A DNA stretch of 64,000 bases, taken from SMWD01 sp002729875 (GTDB lineage Bacteria > Pseudomonadota > Gammaproteobacteria > Steroidobacterales > GCA-2729495). The stretch's first letter is position 1; each line of letters opens with the position of its first letter. The notes under the pieces were generated by a model, which searched no databases, was not told the origin of the DNA, and saw nothing but the letters and a program-made list of their open reading frames with translations. A program made the translations under genes and the position numbers. The stretch lies in the NCBI GenBank assembly GCA_036010905.1, contig DASCMH010000005.1:1-64000 (forward strand), in the 5' to 3' direction. This document shows, one piece after another, positions 17,002 through 26,256 of the stretch.

Positions 17002-18180
17002 TTACCGGCCTAATGCCCGATCAAGATCGGTGAGCAAATCATCGACGTGCTCGATACCAACGGACAAGCGAATCAGGTTATCAGTGATACCAAGCTCTGT
17101 CCGCTCTTCCGCCGGCAGGCTCGAATGACTCATTGTCGCCGGATGACCCACCAGGCTTTCAACCCCACCGAGACTTTCGGCAAGCGTGAATACCCGTAAT
17201 GCATTGAGGAAAGCACCAACCTCGCTCAGACCGCCGCGCAAAACAAAAGACACGACACCGCCGTAACCATCCATCTGGCGCGTCGCGACCTCATGGTGCG
17301 GATGTTCATCCAGACCCGGGTAGCAGACCTGCTCGACCTGTGGGTGATCGACCAACCATTTTGCCACCGCCATCGCATTCGCCTGGTGCCGTTCCATGCG
17401 TAATGCAAGCGTCTTGATGCCACGCAGCACGAGGTAGGCATCGAACGGACCGGCAACCCCGCCGACCGCGCTGCGTAACGAGGCCAGTTGCTTGCCGAGT
17501 TGTTCATCCGCAACCACAATCAAACCACCCAGCGCATCAGAATGCCCGCCCAGGTATTTGGTCGTCGAATGCATGACGAGATCACAACCGGCCTCCAGCG
17601 GACGCTGCACACACGGTGTCGCAAAGGTGTTATCAACGGCCATGAGAATATTCTGCGCACGCGCCAGGGCAGCCGTTGCTTCTATGTCAATAATATTCAG
17701 CAGGGGGTTGGTCGGCGTTTCGATCCAGATCAGGCGCGTGTTCGGCCTGATCGCCTGTTCGACATTAGCCGGATCACTGAAATCAACAAAAGAAAATTCG
17801 AGTGCCGAGGTTCTTGTACGCACCTGCCTGAACAGGCGCAACGATCCGCCGTAAATACTCGTCGGGGCAATAATGTGCTCGCCGGCATCGAGCAGCTCAA
17901 GAACATTGGCCGTTGCCGCCATCCCCGACGCGAAAGCGAGCCCACGAACGCCGGATTCCAATTCCGCGACACAGCGTTCGAGCGCATCACGGGTCGGATT
18001 CGAGGTGCGCGCATAGATGTGTTCACCCGGCTCATTAAATGCCGGCTGCCGGTATATCGTGCTGGTGGCAATGGCCGGCATAACAGCGCCGGTTGTCGCA
18101 TCAACAGTATCCCCGGCATGGATGCAACGGGTCGCCAGTTTATGTTCAATATTGCTATCTGTCATGCCTAATATGCTCAT
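17002..18180 (-). CDS. Cystathionine gamma-synthase/lyase family PLP enzyme
   Basis: The 392-residue fold-type I enzyme of the Cys/Met metabolism family has IYARTSNPTRDALE, FASGMAATANVL, and the PLP lysine in HSTTKYLGGHSD. ESLGGVESLVGHPATMSHS is the family's C-terminal signature. It could be MetB (cystathionine synthesis), a cystathionine gamma-lyase or an O-succinylhomoserine sulfhydrylase; sequence by eye does not decide. GAGGGG lies 11 bases before the chosen ATG. It is divergent from prmC. Together with the cysteine-synthase-like gene it could run transsulfuration. Confidence 0.9.
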   Translation of the reverse strand: MSILGMTDSNIEHKLATRCIHAGDTVDATTGAVMPAIATSTIYRQPAFNEPGEHIYARTSNPTRDALERCVAELESGVRGLAFASGMAATANVLELLDAGEHIIAPTSIYGGSLRLFRQVRTRTSALEFSFVDFSDPANVEQAIRPNTRLIWIETPTNPLLNIIDIEATAALARAQNILMAVDNTFATPCVQRPLEAGCDLVMHSTTKYLGGHSDALGGLIVVADEQLGKQLASLRSAVGGVAGPFDAYLVLRGIKTLALRMERHQANAMAVAKWLVDHPQVEQVCYPGLDEHPHHEVATRQMDGYGGVVSFVLRGGLSEVGAFLNALRVFTLAESLGGVESLVGHPATMSHSSLPAEERTELGITDNLIRLSVGIEHVDDLLTDLDRALGR

Positions 18181-18273
18181 TAAGTTTCAAACCCCTCGCT
18201 GACCGAGCCATAAAGAGGTATGTTTATCGACTTCGTGCCGGACAAGAATAACTAAGCTAACATAAGGCGGCAT

Positions 18274-19140
18274 ATGCACACAGACCCCGACACCTCGGAA
18301 CTGATGATCGACAGCTTGTTGCGTCGTTGCACAACGGAACTCAAGGGAAACAGTCCGTCTGCAAGACTTGACGTTGAGCTGCTGCTCGGCCATATATTGC
18401 GCAAGACTCGCGTCGAACTCATCAGCGCCGGAAAAGATCTGGTTACGCCGGCCAGCGCCGCTTTGTTTACCAACCTTGTACACAGGCGCCAGGCAGGCAT
18501 CCCCGTTGCGCAACTCGTCGGCTCACGGGAGTTCTGGTCTCTTAACCTCACTGTTACGGCCGAAACGCTGATCCCGCGGCCCGAAACTGAAATTCTCGTG
18601 GAATGCGCATTAACGCATATCCCCAAAGACCAGCCGGCAGATTTTCTCGACCTCGGCACCGGTTGCGGAGCCGTTGCGCTGGCGGTCGCAAGTGAACGCC
18701 CGAATACCCATGTCACGGCTACCGATATCAGCGACCAGGCACTGACCATCGCACAATACAACGCTGCAGCCCTTGGATTGAACCACGTTGAATTGCAGTG
18801 CGGCTCATGGTTGCAACCGGTTGCCGGGCGAAAATTCTCGATGATTGCTGCCAACCCGCCCTATGTAAGCAACATGGAATATATCGCGCATCATTTTGAA
18901 CTGCAGCATGAACCGGCGCTGGCACTCAAAGGCGGTGAAGACGGCCTGGACTGCATCAAGCACATTATTACCGCAGCCCCCAAACACCTGTTCAAGGATG
19001 GTTGGCTGGCGATCGAACACGGCTACCGGCAGGGATCAGCCGTTGAGATCCTGTTGCGAGAAGCCGGATTCAGGTCGATCTTTGCCTATAGTGACCTGCA
19101 GGGTCATGCCCGCGTGACCGAGGGCAAGCTGAGCGGCTGA
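18274..19140 (+). CDS. prmC: Release factor glutamine N5-methyltransferase
   Basis: PrmC methylates the GGQ glutamine of RF1 and RF2. The 288-residue protein has an N-terminal helical domain, then SAM site FLDLGTGCGAVALA and the diagnostic NPPYVS motif (MIAANPPYV). IPRPETEILVE is also a family signature. It normally follows prfA directly. Here cysteine, metal and cytochrome genes have been inserted between them, and prmC stands with moeB. Confidence 0.95.
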   Translation: MHTDPDTSELMIDSLLRRCTTELKGNSPSARLDVELLLGHILRKTRVELISAGKDLVTPASAALFTNLVHRRQAGIPVAQLVGSREFWSLNLTVTAETLIPRPETEILVECALTHIPKDQPADFLDLGTGCGAVALAVASERPNTHVTATDISDQALTIAQYNAAALGLNHVELQCGSWLQPVAGRKFSMIAANPPYVSNMEYIAHHFELQHEPALALKGGEDGLDCIKHIITAAPKHLFKDGWLAIEHGYRQGSAVEILLREAGFRSIFAYSDLQGHARVTEGKLSG

Positions 19141-19184
19141 TTGAATTCGTCGGCGCAGCCCCCCCGGGCTGCTAGAATCGCAGC

Positions 19185-19934
19185 ATGCCGACAGATCAAA
19201 CCCCACGTTTTGCCCGCCAGATCACCTTGCCGCAAATCGGTGCCAGCGGACAACAACGGCTCACCAACGGTCACGCCCTCATCATCGGCCTGGGCGGACT
19301 TGGCAGTGCCGCCTCACTGTATATCGCCAACACGGGCATCGGGCAATTAACAATCAACGATTTTGATCGCGTCGACATCACCAACCTGCCGCGCCAGATT
19401 CTGTTTGACGAACAAGATGTCGATGAATTCAAGACGACGGCAACCGCCCGACGCCTGCAACAGTTCAATCCTGCCACCCGGATAAATGAACTCAATCAAC
19501 GTCTTGCTGCAGCCGAATTACTCGAGGCTGCGACCAACAGTGATGTCGTACTCGATTGTACGGATAATTTCGTAACCCGCGGGATGATCAACCGGGCCTG
19601 CAAACTAAGCAGAACACCCCTTATCACCGGCGCTGCAATTCGCTTCGAAGGTCAACTCACGGTGTTTCGTCACGATCAAGCCGATGGCCCCTGTTACAAC
19701 TGCCTGTACACGGAAGCCGACGAAAATCTGGAAAGTTGCGCAGGGCAAGGCATACTCGCACCAGTGGTCGGCACAATCGGCTGCATGATGGCGACCGAGG
19801 CCACCAAAATCCTGCTTGGTCTCGACTCACAGCTGGCCGGCAGACTCTGGGTCTATGATGCGCTGGCGGGCTCGACGAAAACCCTCGGCATCAGGCAGCG
19901 CACTGATTGCCCGGTTTGCGGGGCAGATAATTAA
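19185..19934 (+). CDS. moeB: Molybdopterin-synthase adenylyltransferase/ThiF-family E1-like protein
   Basis: The 249-residue protein begins RFARQITLPQIGASGQQRL. It has the ATP-binding glycine loop IIGLGGLGSAASLY, DFDRVDITNLPRQ and a C-terminal Zn site (CPVCGADN; CYNCLY). MoeB activates the MoaD C-terminus for molybdopterin synthesis; ThiF does the same for ThiS. The prmC-moeB neighbourhood is that of Pseudomonas moeB. It is 44 bases from prmC. Confidence 0.9.
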   Translation: MPTDQTPRFARQITLPQIGASGQQRLTNGHALIIGLGGLGSAASLYIANTGIGQLTINDFDRVDITNLPRQILFDEQDVDEFKTTATARRLQQFNPATRINELNQRLAAAELLEAATNSDVVLDCTDNFVTRGMINRACKLSRTPLITGAAIRFEGQLTVFRHDQADGPCYNCLYTEADENLESCAGQGILAPVVGTIGCMMATEATKILLGLDSQLAGRLWVYDALAGSTKTLGIRQRTDCPVCGADN

Positions 19935-19955
19935 TTCAGGATCACAGCAGCACCG

Positions 19956-22900
19956 TCATGCGTCGTGCGAGTCGTAGCCCAAATTTACCGCCAACCAGCG
20001 CTCAACCGTAGCTAACGACAGGCCCTTGCGCTGCGCATAGTCTTCAGCCTGATCACGACCAATCTTGCCAACCTGGAAATACTTCGCTTCCGGATGCGCA
20101 AAATACCAGCCGCTAACCGACGCGGCCGGATACATTGCATAGGTTTCCGTTAATTCAATGCCTGTGTTGCGCTGCACGTCAAGCAACTGCCACAACGTGG
20201 TCTTTTCCATATGATCCGGACAGGCCGGGTAGCCGGGCGCCGGCCGAATGCCCTGGTAGGCCTCATCGATTAAAGCCTGATTGCCATGCTGCTCGCCACT
20301 GGCGTAACCCCAAAATTCTTTACGCACCCGCTCATGCAGGTACTCCGCACAGGCCTCGGCCAGCCGGTCAGCCAGTGCCCTGAGTAAAATTGCGCTGTAA
20401 TCATCTTGCTGCTGCTCAAAAGCGGCAACCTGCAGCTCCATGCCAAGCCCGGCAGTTAACGCAAATGCACCGATGTAATCGGCACATCCGGCATCGCCCG
20501 GCGCAATGAAATCAGCCAGGCATAAACTCGGTTGCCCTTCCGGCTTAAGCCGTTGCTGGCGCAACTGGTGCAAGGTTGCAAGCGACGTTTCACGTGACTC
20601 ATCGCTGCACACAACAATATCGTCCCCAACCGAATTGGCCGGGAAGAAGCCGACCACGGCGCGCGACCGCAGCCACCCTTCATCCATAGCCTGGGCGAGC
20701 ATGGCCTGTGCATCGCGATATAAATTGCTCGCCGCCTCGCCAACAATATCGTCGTCAAGAATCGCAGGATACTTGCCGTGGAACTCCCATGCATTAAAGA
20801 AAGGCATCCAGTCGATGTAATCTACAAGAGTAGTCAGCGGAATATCATCTATCACACGGATGCCGGTAAATGTCGGCGGCTTCGGTGCATGACTCCAGTC
20901 GATAACCGCACGATTGGCGCGCGCCTGCCCGATACCAAGCTGCGGCGCGAGCCGGGTCATGTTTTCGTGTCGTTCGCGGCGTTGCTTACATGCCTGTTTG
21001 ACCGACTCTATATAACCGGCCTTGTCGGTCGAACTAATCAATTTCTGCGCGATGCCCACTGAACGTGATGCATCCTTGACATAGATCACGGCTCCATCAT
21101 ATTGCGGGTCGATCTTTACCGATGTATGCGCCGGTGAAGTCGTCGCCCCGCCGATCAATAACGGCACATCTAAATTCTGGCGCTGTAACTCACTCGCAAC
21201 CTGCACCATCTCTTCCAGGGAAGGCGTGATCAGACCGGACAGGCCAATGATGTCGGCCTGCTCGCGGCGAGCGGCCTCAAGGATACGCTCACGGGGCACC
21301 ATAACGCCGAGATCAATAACCTCGAAGTTGTTGCACTGGAGTACGACACTGACGATGTTCTTGCCGATGTCATGCACATCACCCTTTACCGTGGCCATGA
21401 TAATTTTTGCCAGCTTCCGCTGTTCGCCACCCTGCTCGGCTTCGATATACGGCACGAGGTAGCCCACCGACTTTTTCATGACCCGCGCAGACTTGACCAC
21501 CTGCGGCAAAAACATTTTTCCCGCACCGAACAGATCACCCACGATATTCATGCCGCTCATTAACGGCCCTTCAATAATTTCAATTGGGCGTTCCGCCTTA
21601 CCCCTCGCCTCCTCGGTATCTTCAATGATGAACCCGTCAATACCCTTGACCAGCGCATGTTCGAGCCGCTTGTCGACCGGCCACCCACGCCACTCCTGGT
21701 CGATGGCCTTTACCACTGCGCCACCTTCATCACGATACTTGCCGGCTATCTCAAGCAGTCGCTCGGTCGCATCGTCACGCCGGTTCAGAATCACATCCTC
21801 GGCGGCATCACGCAGTTCAGCCGGAATCTCGTCATAGATGGTCAGTTGCCCGGCGTTGACTATGCCCATGTCCATACCGACCTTGATCGCGTGGAACAAG
21901 AACACGGAGTGCATAGCCTCGCGGACGGGGTTGTTACCACGAAATGAGAACGACACGTTACTGACACCACCGCTGACCAGCGCATACGGCAAGCCGGCCT
22001 TGATCAGTCTGGTTGCCTCAATAAACGAACGGCCGTAATCATTATGTTCTTCAATGCCAGTTGCAACGGCGAACACATTCGGATCAAAAATAATATCCTC
22101 AGGCCGGAAATCTGCTTCTTCAGTCAGTAACCGATAGGCCCGTGAGCAAATCTCGATCCGCCGCTCGGCGGTCTCAGCCTGACCTTCCTCATCGAACGCC
22201 ATGACGATAACAGCGGCTCCATGCCGACGAATCTCACGCGCCTGCACGAGAAACAACTGCTCACCTTCCTTCAGGCTGATCGAATTTACGACGGCCTTGC
22301 CCTGGATACATTTCAAACCGGTCTCAATAACTTCCCAGCGCGAGGAATCGACCATCATCGGCACCCGTGCAATACTGGGCTCGGTCGCCACCAGTTTCAG
22401 AAACCGATCCATTGCGCGAACGGAATCGAGCATGCCCTCATCCATATTGACATCGATAATCTGCGCGCCGCTATCGACCTGTTGCAGCGCAACCGACAGC
22501 GCCTCGGCATAATTGTCTTCAGCGATCAGCCGCTTGAACTTCGCCGAACCGGCAACGTTGGTACGTTCACCGACATTAACGAACAGCGAATCAGGGCCGA
22601 CACTCATCGGCTCAAGGCCGCTAAGACGCAGCCTGACCGGAATTTGCGGCACGGGTCTTGGCGCTTTACCGGCCAGCGCTTTGATGATCGCCGCAATATG
22701 TGCCGGTTGTGTCCCGCAGCATCCTCCGACCAGGTTGACCAGGCCCTGCTCGGCAAAGTCGGCGAGAATCTCCGCCATCATCCCGGGCGTTTGGTCATAA
22801 CCACCAAATTCATTGGGCAGGCCTGCATTCGGATGGCAACTCACGCGGGTGTCGGCCACCACCGATAACTCCGTCAACCAGGGTCGCAATTCCGCGGCCC

Positions 22901-23648
22901 CCAGTGCGCAGTTCAGGCCGATCAGGAACGGTTCGCTATGGCGCACCGAATTCCAGAATGCTTCAACCGTCTGCCCGGACAGCGTTCGCCCCGAAGCATC
23001 GGTAATGGTGCCGGAAATCATCAACGGTATTTTGCCACCCAGTTCATCGCCAAGCCGGGCAATTGCATAGAGCGCAGCCTTCGCATTCAAGGTGTCAAAA
23101 ATAGTTTCAACCAGCAGGAAGTCGGCGCCGCCCTCCAGTAATGCCCGGGCACCCTCACCATAAGTCTCGGCAAGTTCATCGAATAGAATATTCCGCAACC
23201 CGGGATCGTTGACATCCGGCGAAATTGACGCCGTTCGATTGGTCGGCCCGAGCACACCGGCGACAAAACGCGGCGTGCCGGTGGCTGCGGCGACCTTGTC
23301 GGCAGCCGCACGAGCCAGTTGTGCTGAAGCATGATTCAGTTCAGCGACACATTCTTCGAGACCGTAATCCGCCAGCGCCGGAGCATTGCTGTTAAAAGTA
23401 TTGGTTGCAATGATGTCAGCACCGGCATCCAGAAATGCCGTGTGGATACCGGTAATAATGTCGGGACGCGTGAGACTCAACAAGTCGTGATTACCCTTGA
23501 GTTCGATTGACGTTGCAGCAAAACGTTCGCCACGATAATCGTCCTCAACAAGCTCACAGGCCTGAATCATCGTCCCCATTGCTCCGTCAAGGAACACAAT
23601 GCGTTCTTCGAGCAGCCTGATGAGTTGCAGAAAATTTTGCCTGGCCAT
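19956..23648 (-). CDS. metH: Cobalamin-dependent methionine synthase
   Basis: The full-length 1230-residue enzyme transfers the methyl group of methyl-THF to homocysteine through cob(I)alamin. Domains in order: homocysteine domain with FLDGAMGTMIQ and Zn ligands VGGCCGTQ; pterin domain (NVGERTNVAGSAKFKRLI); B12 cap and B12-binding domain with lower-ligand motif VKGDVHDIGKN and ADIIGLSGLITPS; C-terminal AdoMet activation domain with YPACPDH and GWYFAHPEAKYF. It lies 10 bases after metF in one operon. No cobalamin riboswitch is seen. Confidence 0.98.
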   Translation of the reverse strand: MARQNFLQLIRLLEERIVFLDGAMGTMIQACELVEDDYRGERFAATSIELKGNHDLLSLTRPDIITGIHTAFLDAGADIIATNTFNSNAPALADYGLEECVAELNHASAQLARAAADKVAAATGTPRFVAGVLGPTNRTASISPDVNDPGLRNILFDELAETYGEGARALLEGGADFLLVETIFDTLNAKAALYAIARLGDELGGKIPLMISGTITDASGRTLSGQTVEAFWNSVRHSEPFLIGLNCALGAAELRPWLTELSVVADTRVSCHPNAGLPNEFGGYDQTPGMMAEILADFAEQGLVNLVGGCCGTQPAHIAAIIKALAGKAPRPVPQIPVRLRLSGLEPMSVGPDSLFVNVGERTNVAGSAKFKRLIAEDNYAEALSVALQQVDSGAQIIDVNMDEGMLDSVRAMDRFLKLVATEPSIARVPMMVDSSRWEVIETGLKCIQGKAVVNSISLKEGEQLFLVQAREIRRHGAAVIVMAFDEEGQAETAERRIEICSRAYRLLTEEADFRPEDIIFDPNVFAVATGIEEHNDYGRSFIEATRLIKAGLPYALVSGGVSNVSFSFRGNNPVREAMHSVFLFHAIKVGMDMGIVNAGQLTIYDEIPAELRDAAEDVILNRRDDATERLLEIAGKYRDEGGAVVKAIDQEWRGWPVDKRLEHALVKGIDGFIIEDTEEARGKAERPIEIIEGPLMSGMNIVGDLFGAGKMFLPQVVKSARVMKKSVGYLVPYIEAEQGGEQRKLAKIIMATVKGDVHDIGKNIVSVVLQCNNFEVIDLGVMVPRERILEAARREQADIIGLSGLITPSLEEMVQVASELQRQNLDVPLLIGGATTSPAHTSVKIDPQYDGAVIYVKDASRSVGIAQKLISSTDKAGYIESVKQACKQRRERHENMTRLAPQLGIGQARANRAVIDWSHAPKPPTFTGIRVIDDIPLTTLVDYIDWMPFFNAWEFHGKYPAILDDDIVGEAASNLYRDAQAMLAQAMDEGWLRSRAVVGFFPANSVGDDIVVCSDESRETSLATLHQLRQQRLKPEGQPSLCLADFIAPGDAGCADYIGAFALTAGLGMELQVAAFEQQQDDYSAILLRALADRLAEACAEYLHERVRKEFWGYASGEQHGNQALIDEAYQGIRPAPGYPACPDHMEKTTLWQLLDVQRNTGIELTETYAMYPAASVSGWYFAHPEAKYFQVGKIGRDQAEDYAQRKGLSLATVERWLAVNLGYDSHDA

Positions 23649-23658
23649 GTCGGGTTAC

Positions 23659-24537
23659 TCAACCGTCATCAGGCGGGTCATTTTGCGGTCGAATACCTAG
23701 CGCATGACAGATCGCATAGGTCTGTTCCGCCCGGTTCAGTGTATAAAAATGAAACTCATTAATGCCCTCTGCCCGCATGCGTTCTGCGGCCTCGATGGCA
23801 ATATTTGCCGAGATCATTTGCCGTGTCTCGGCATCATCATCGAGCCCTTCGAAACGTTCATGCAGCCATTGAGGTACGCTGGCGCCGCACATCTTTGCAA
23901 ACCTCAGCAACTGCGGAAACTTGCCGATCGGCAGAATACCGGGCACGATCGAAGCACTGATGCCGCAAGCAATGCATTGATCGCGGAAGCGCAGAAAATT
24001 ATCTACATCAAAGAAAAACTGGGTAATCGCCCGTGTCGCACCGGCATCCAGCTTGCGCTTGAGACAATCCATATCAAACGCCGCGCTGGGAGCCTCCGGA
24101 TGCACCTCCGGGTAAGCGGCGACAGAAAGCTCGAACTCGGCAACCTCACGCAAACCGACCACGAGATCTACACCGTACTCATAGCCGTCAGGATGCGGTT
24201 CATATTTCTCTGCATCGGCCGGTGGGTCGCCACGTAATGCAACGATATCTCTAATGCCTTCATCCCAGTATCGCCGGGCAACCGCCTGTATCTCTGCGGC
24301 CGTCGATCCGACGCAGGTCAGGTGCGGTGCTGCGCGTAAACCCGTCTCGGCACCAATCCGGCTGACGATACGATGGGTACGATCACGCGTAGAACCATCC
24401 GCACCATAGGTAACCGACACAAAGCGCGGCCGCAGCGGTGCGAGTCGCTGGATTGAGTTCCACAGGGTGGTTTCCATGGCCGGCGTGTTCGGTGGAAAAA
24501 ACTCGAACGACACCTGCAGTCTGTCGGTGTCAGCCAT
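23659..24537 (-). CDS. metF: Methylenetetrahydrofolate reductase
   Basis: MetF reduces 5,10-methylene-THF to 5-methyl-THF, the substrate of MetH. The 292-residue TIM barrel shows VSFEFFPPNTP, VSVTYGADGSTRDRT, HLTCVG, ALRGDPP and RAITQFFFD. I start at the ATG at 24537 because AGGA precedes it, it overlaps the upstream stop, and the longer frame has no family similarity. The operon is sahR-metF-metH. Confidence 0.96.
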   Translation of the reverse strand: MADTDRLQVSFEFFPPNTPAMETTLWNSIQRLAPLRPRFVSVTYGADGSTRDRTHRIVSRIGAETGLRAAPHLTCVGSTAAEIQAVARRYWDEGIRDIVALRGDPPADAEKYEPHPDGYEYGVDLVVGLREVAEFELSVAAYPEVHPEAPSAAFDMDCLKRKLDAGATRAITQFFFDVDNFLRFRDQCIACGISASIVPGILPIGKFPQLLRFAKMCGASVPQWLHERFEGLDDDAETRQMISANIAIEAAERMRAEGINEFHFYTLNRAEQTYAICHALGIRPQNDPPDDG

Positions 24538-25474
24538 ATGTTCCTGTCCTTTGTTGCAGGTTGTCGGGTATTGCCGCAAACAAGGCGTATTCCATGACCT
24601 TGCCCGGGAACCAGATACGGTGCGCGATACGGTAGCCAAGTTCGGACAGCATCGCGGTCAGTTGATTCTCAATCAACCTGATGCCGCCACGCTGCCCAGG
24701 TAACTGCCGCGCAACGGGTCGCAGCCGGTCGGCAACCAGCAACTGACCGGCAGGACGCAGCACCCGCTGCGCTTCATTCAGGCCGGTCAAAATATCCTCA
24801 AATTCGCCCAGCACCTCGTCAAGAACCACCAGGTCAAACGAATCATCGGCAAACGGCAGTTTCATCAGATCGCCCTTGCGTACCGTGCAATTTGCAAGAC
24901 CAGCCCGGTGCAGGCGTGATCTTGCCAACAAACGCATACGTCGCGAAATGTCGATGCCAACCGCCCGGCGTGCACGTTGGCCGAGCAGGCGCAATAACAT
25001 GCCGCCGCCACAGCCCACATCCAGCACATCAGCAAAGCGTTGATCGCCGATACATTCATCAAATGCTTCGCTAAAACTCTCCACAGAGGGGCGCCCGGCT
25101 GCACCGACTGCAGTCAGTGCCTGCAGCCTGAAAACTTCACGCTCACGATTGTTTTTGACCCGGTCCAGCGCCGCACGATCGGATTCAACAATCTCATCGT
25201 CGCTAGCGATCAGGTCCAGCAACTCGGTGACTATCGCCACTGCCGTAGCCGTGCCGGCCAGGCGATAATAAATCCAGTGATCGTCGCGAAATTTCACCAC
25301 CAGACCGGCCTCATCAAGCAGGCGAAGATGCCGCGATACCCTGGGCTGACTCTGTTGAAGAATTTCCTGTAACTCACCCACGGTTGCCTCGCCGTTAGCA
25401 AGCAAGGCCAGCAACCGCAAGCGAGTCGGATCCGCAGCGGCCTTAAGCGTTTGAATGGCTGCCATCAACGTCAT
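24530..25474 (-). CDS. ArsR-family regulator fused to a SAM-dependent methyltransferase domain (SahR-like)
   Basis: The 314-residue protein has an N-terminal winged helix (LKAAADPTRLRLLALL, then QSQPRVSRHLRLLDEAGLV) without metal-binding cysteines. A class I methyltransferase-type domain follows (VLDVGCGGGMLLRLLG, FDLVVLDEVLGEF). This architecture beside metF and metH matches the SahR regulators proposed to sense S-adenosylhomocysteine and repress methionine-cycle genes in Proteobacteria. A perfect palindrome lies just upstream. The ATG at 25474 is used; ATG at 25465 is an alternative. It overlaps metF by eight bases. Confidence 0.85.
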   Translation of the reverse strand: MTLMAAIQTLKAAADPTRLRLLALLANGEATVGELQEILQQSQPRVSRHLRLLDEAGLVVKFRDDHWIYYRLAGTATAVAIVTELLDLIASDDEIVESDRAALDRVKNNREREVFRLQALTAVGAAGRPSVESFSEAFDECIGDQRFADVLDVGCGGGMLLRLLGQRARRAVGIDISRRMRLLARSRLHRAGLANCTVRKGDLMKLPFADDSFDLVVLDEVLGEFEDILTGLNEAQRVLRPAGQLLVADRLRPVARQLPGQRGGIRLIENQLTAMLSELGYRIAHRIWFPGKVMEYALFAAIPDNLQQRTGTYG

Positions 25475-25480
25475 GAAAGT

Positions 25481-25504
25481 AAATATAAAGTATTCTTTAT
25501 ATTT
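25481..25504. promoter_or_regulatory. Palindromic operator upstream of sahR-metF-metH
   Basis: A perfect 10-bp inverted repeat, AAATATAAAG-TATT-CTTTATATTT, ends six bases before the regulator's ATG. Its inner half-sites ATAAAG/CTTTAT and its place before an ArsR-type gene fit an autoregulatory SahR site. It also contains TATAAA-like -10 sequences, so binding would block RNA polymerase. Binding is inferred. Confidence 0.7.
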
Positions 25505-25737
25505 AATCCAGAAATTCTTTCAGGCATAACCAGGCCGCCATCCCTGCAAAGAATAAGGCTAAATTGCGGCTAAATGTTAGTAAATTGCTGCGATCATGCG
25601 TTAAAAACACAGAAATAAGACTATTTCATTACAATCTGCCCTGCATACATCCACAATAGCCCGGGAAGCGAAAGCAAAATATCTATTTATAAATATTGTT
25701 CTTTTTTTAGAAATATTATGGTAATTGATTAATTATA

Positions 25738-26238
25738 TTATTCCCAAGCGCGACCAGTGCGCCGGCTCCGCGATAACCGAATCACGGCCAAGGCACTAAC
25801 GGCTCCAATCCCAATCGAGACCAGATCGAGAAAATCGAAATGCCCGGCCATGAAATAGCCGGCGACATTATCCAGTAAGGGCCAGTCAGCAAACCATCCG
25901 GGCACCCGCTCGGCAATGCCTGCAGCCAACGCATCGCTTTGCGCAACCTCAAACAGGCTGCCGACAACCCACCACCCCATACAGGCCGTGACCCCTGACC
26001 ACCGCCACGGCTCAAGCAATGCCGAGGTGAACAGGGCAAAGGCAAAGGTGTGTGCAAAAGTTGGCAGATAATCACCGGCGCCACCAAACACAGGCGGCAG
26101 GCCGGTGCCGAACGTCCAGCCGGTCGGGATGAGATACACACTGGCATCCGGACGATCGAGCAGGTAAACCAGTATCCCGAGCAGCAGCACGATGACCGCC
26201 GCACTAACCTGGATGAAAGCGGGCCTGGCGCGCGACAT
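25738..26238 (-). CDS. Small integral membrane protein (VanZ-like)
   Basis: The 166-residue protein has four or more hydrophobic segments (VSAAVIVLLLGILVYLL; THTFAFALFTSALL-like; WWVVGSLFEVAQ; FLDLVSIGIGAVSALAVI). The segment TFAHTFAFALF followed later by WVVGSLFEVAQ and DFLDLVSIGIGA resembles VanZ-like and related membrane proteins, where an E-x-x-Q and a D-x-x-x-N-x-x-G pattern recur. Function unknown. It starts 18 bases after the propeller gene and may be its partner. Confidence 0.55.
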   Translation of the reverse strand: MSRARPAFIQVSAAVIVLLLGILVYLLDRPDASVYLIPTGWTFGTGLPPVFGGAGDYLPTFAHTFAFALFTSALLEPWRWSGVTACMGWWVVGSLFEVAQSDALAAGIAERVPGWFADWPLLDNVAGYFMAGHFDFLDLVSIGIGAVSALAVIRLSRSRRTGRAWE

Positions 26239-26256
26239 GACTCTGCAAAAAGATTT

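Noticed and set aside
17488..18171. Plus-strand open frame opposite the cystathionine enzyme gene
   Set aside because: Shadow of the real gene; no ribosome site or domain.
18210..18227. ATAAAG-N6-GTTTAT between the transsulfuration gene and prmC as a second SahR operator
   Set aside because: The half-site spacing is two bases longer than in the 25481 palindrome and one arm has a mismatch.
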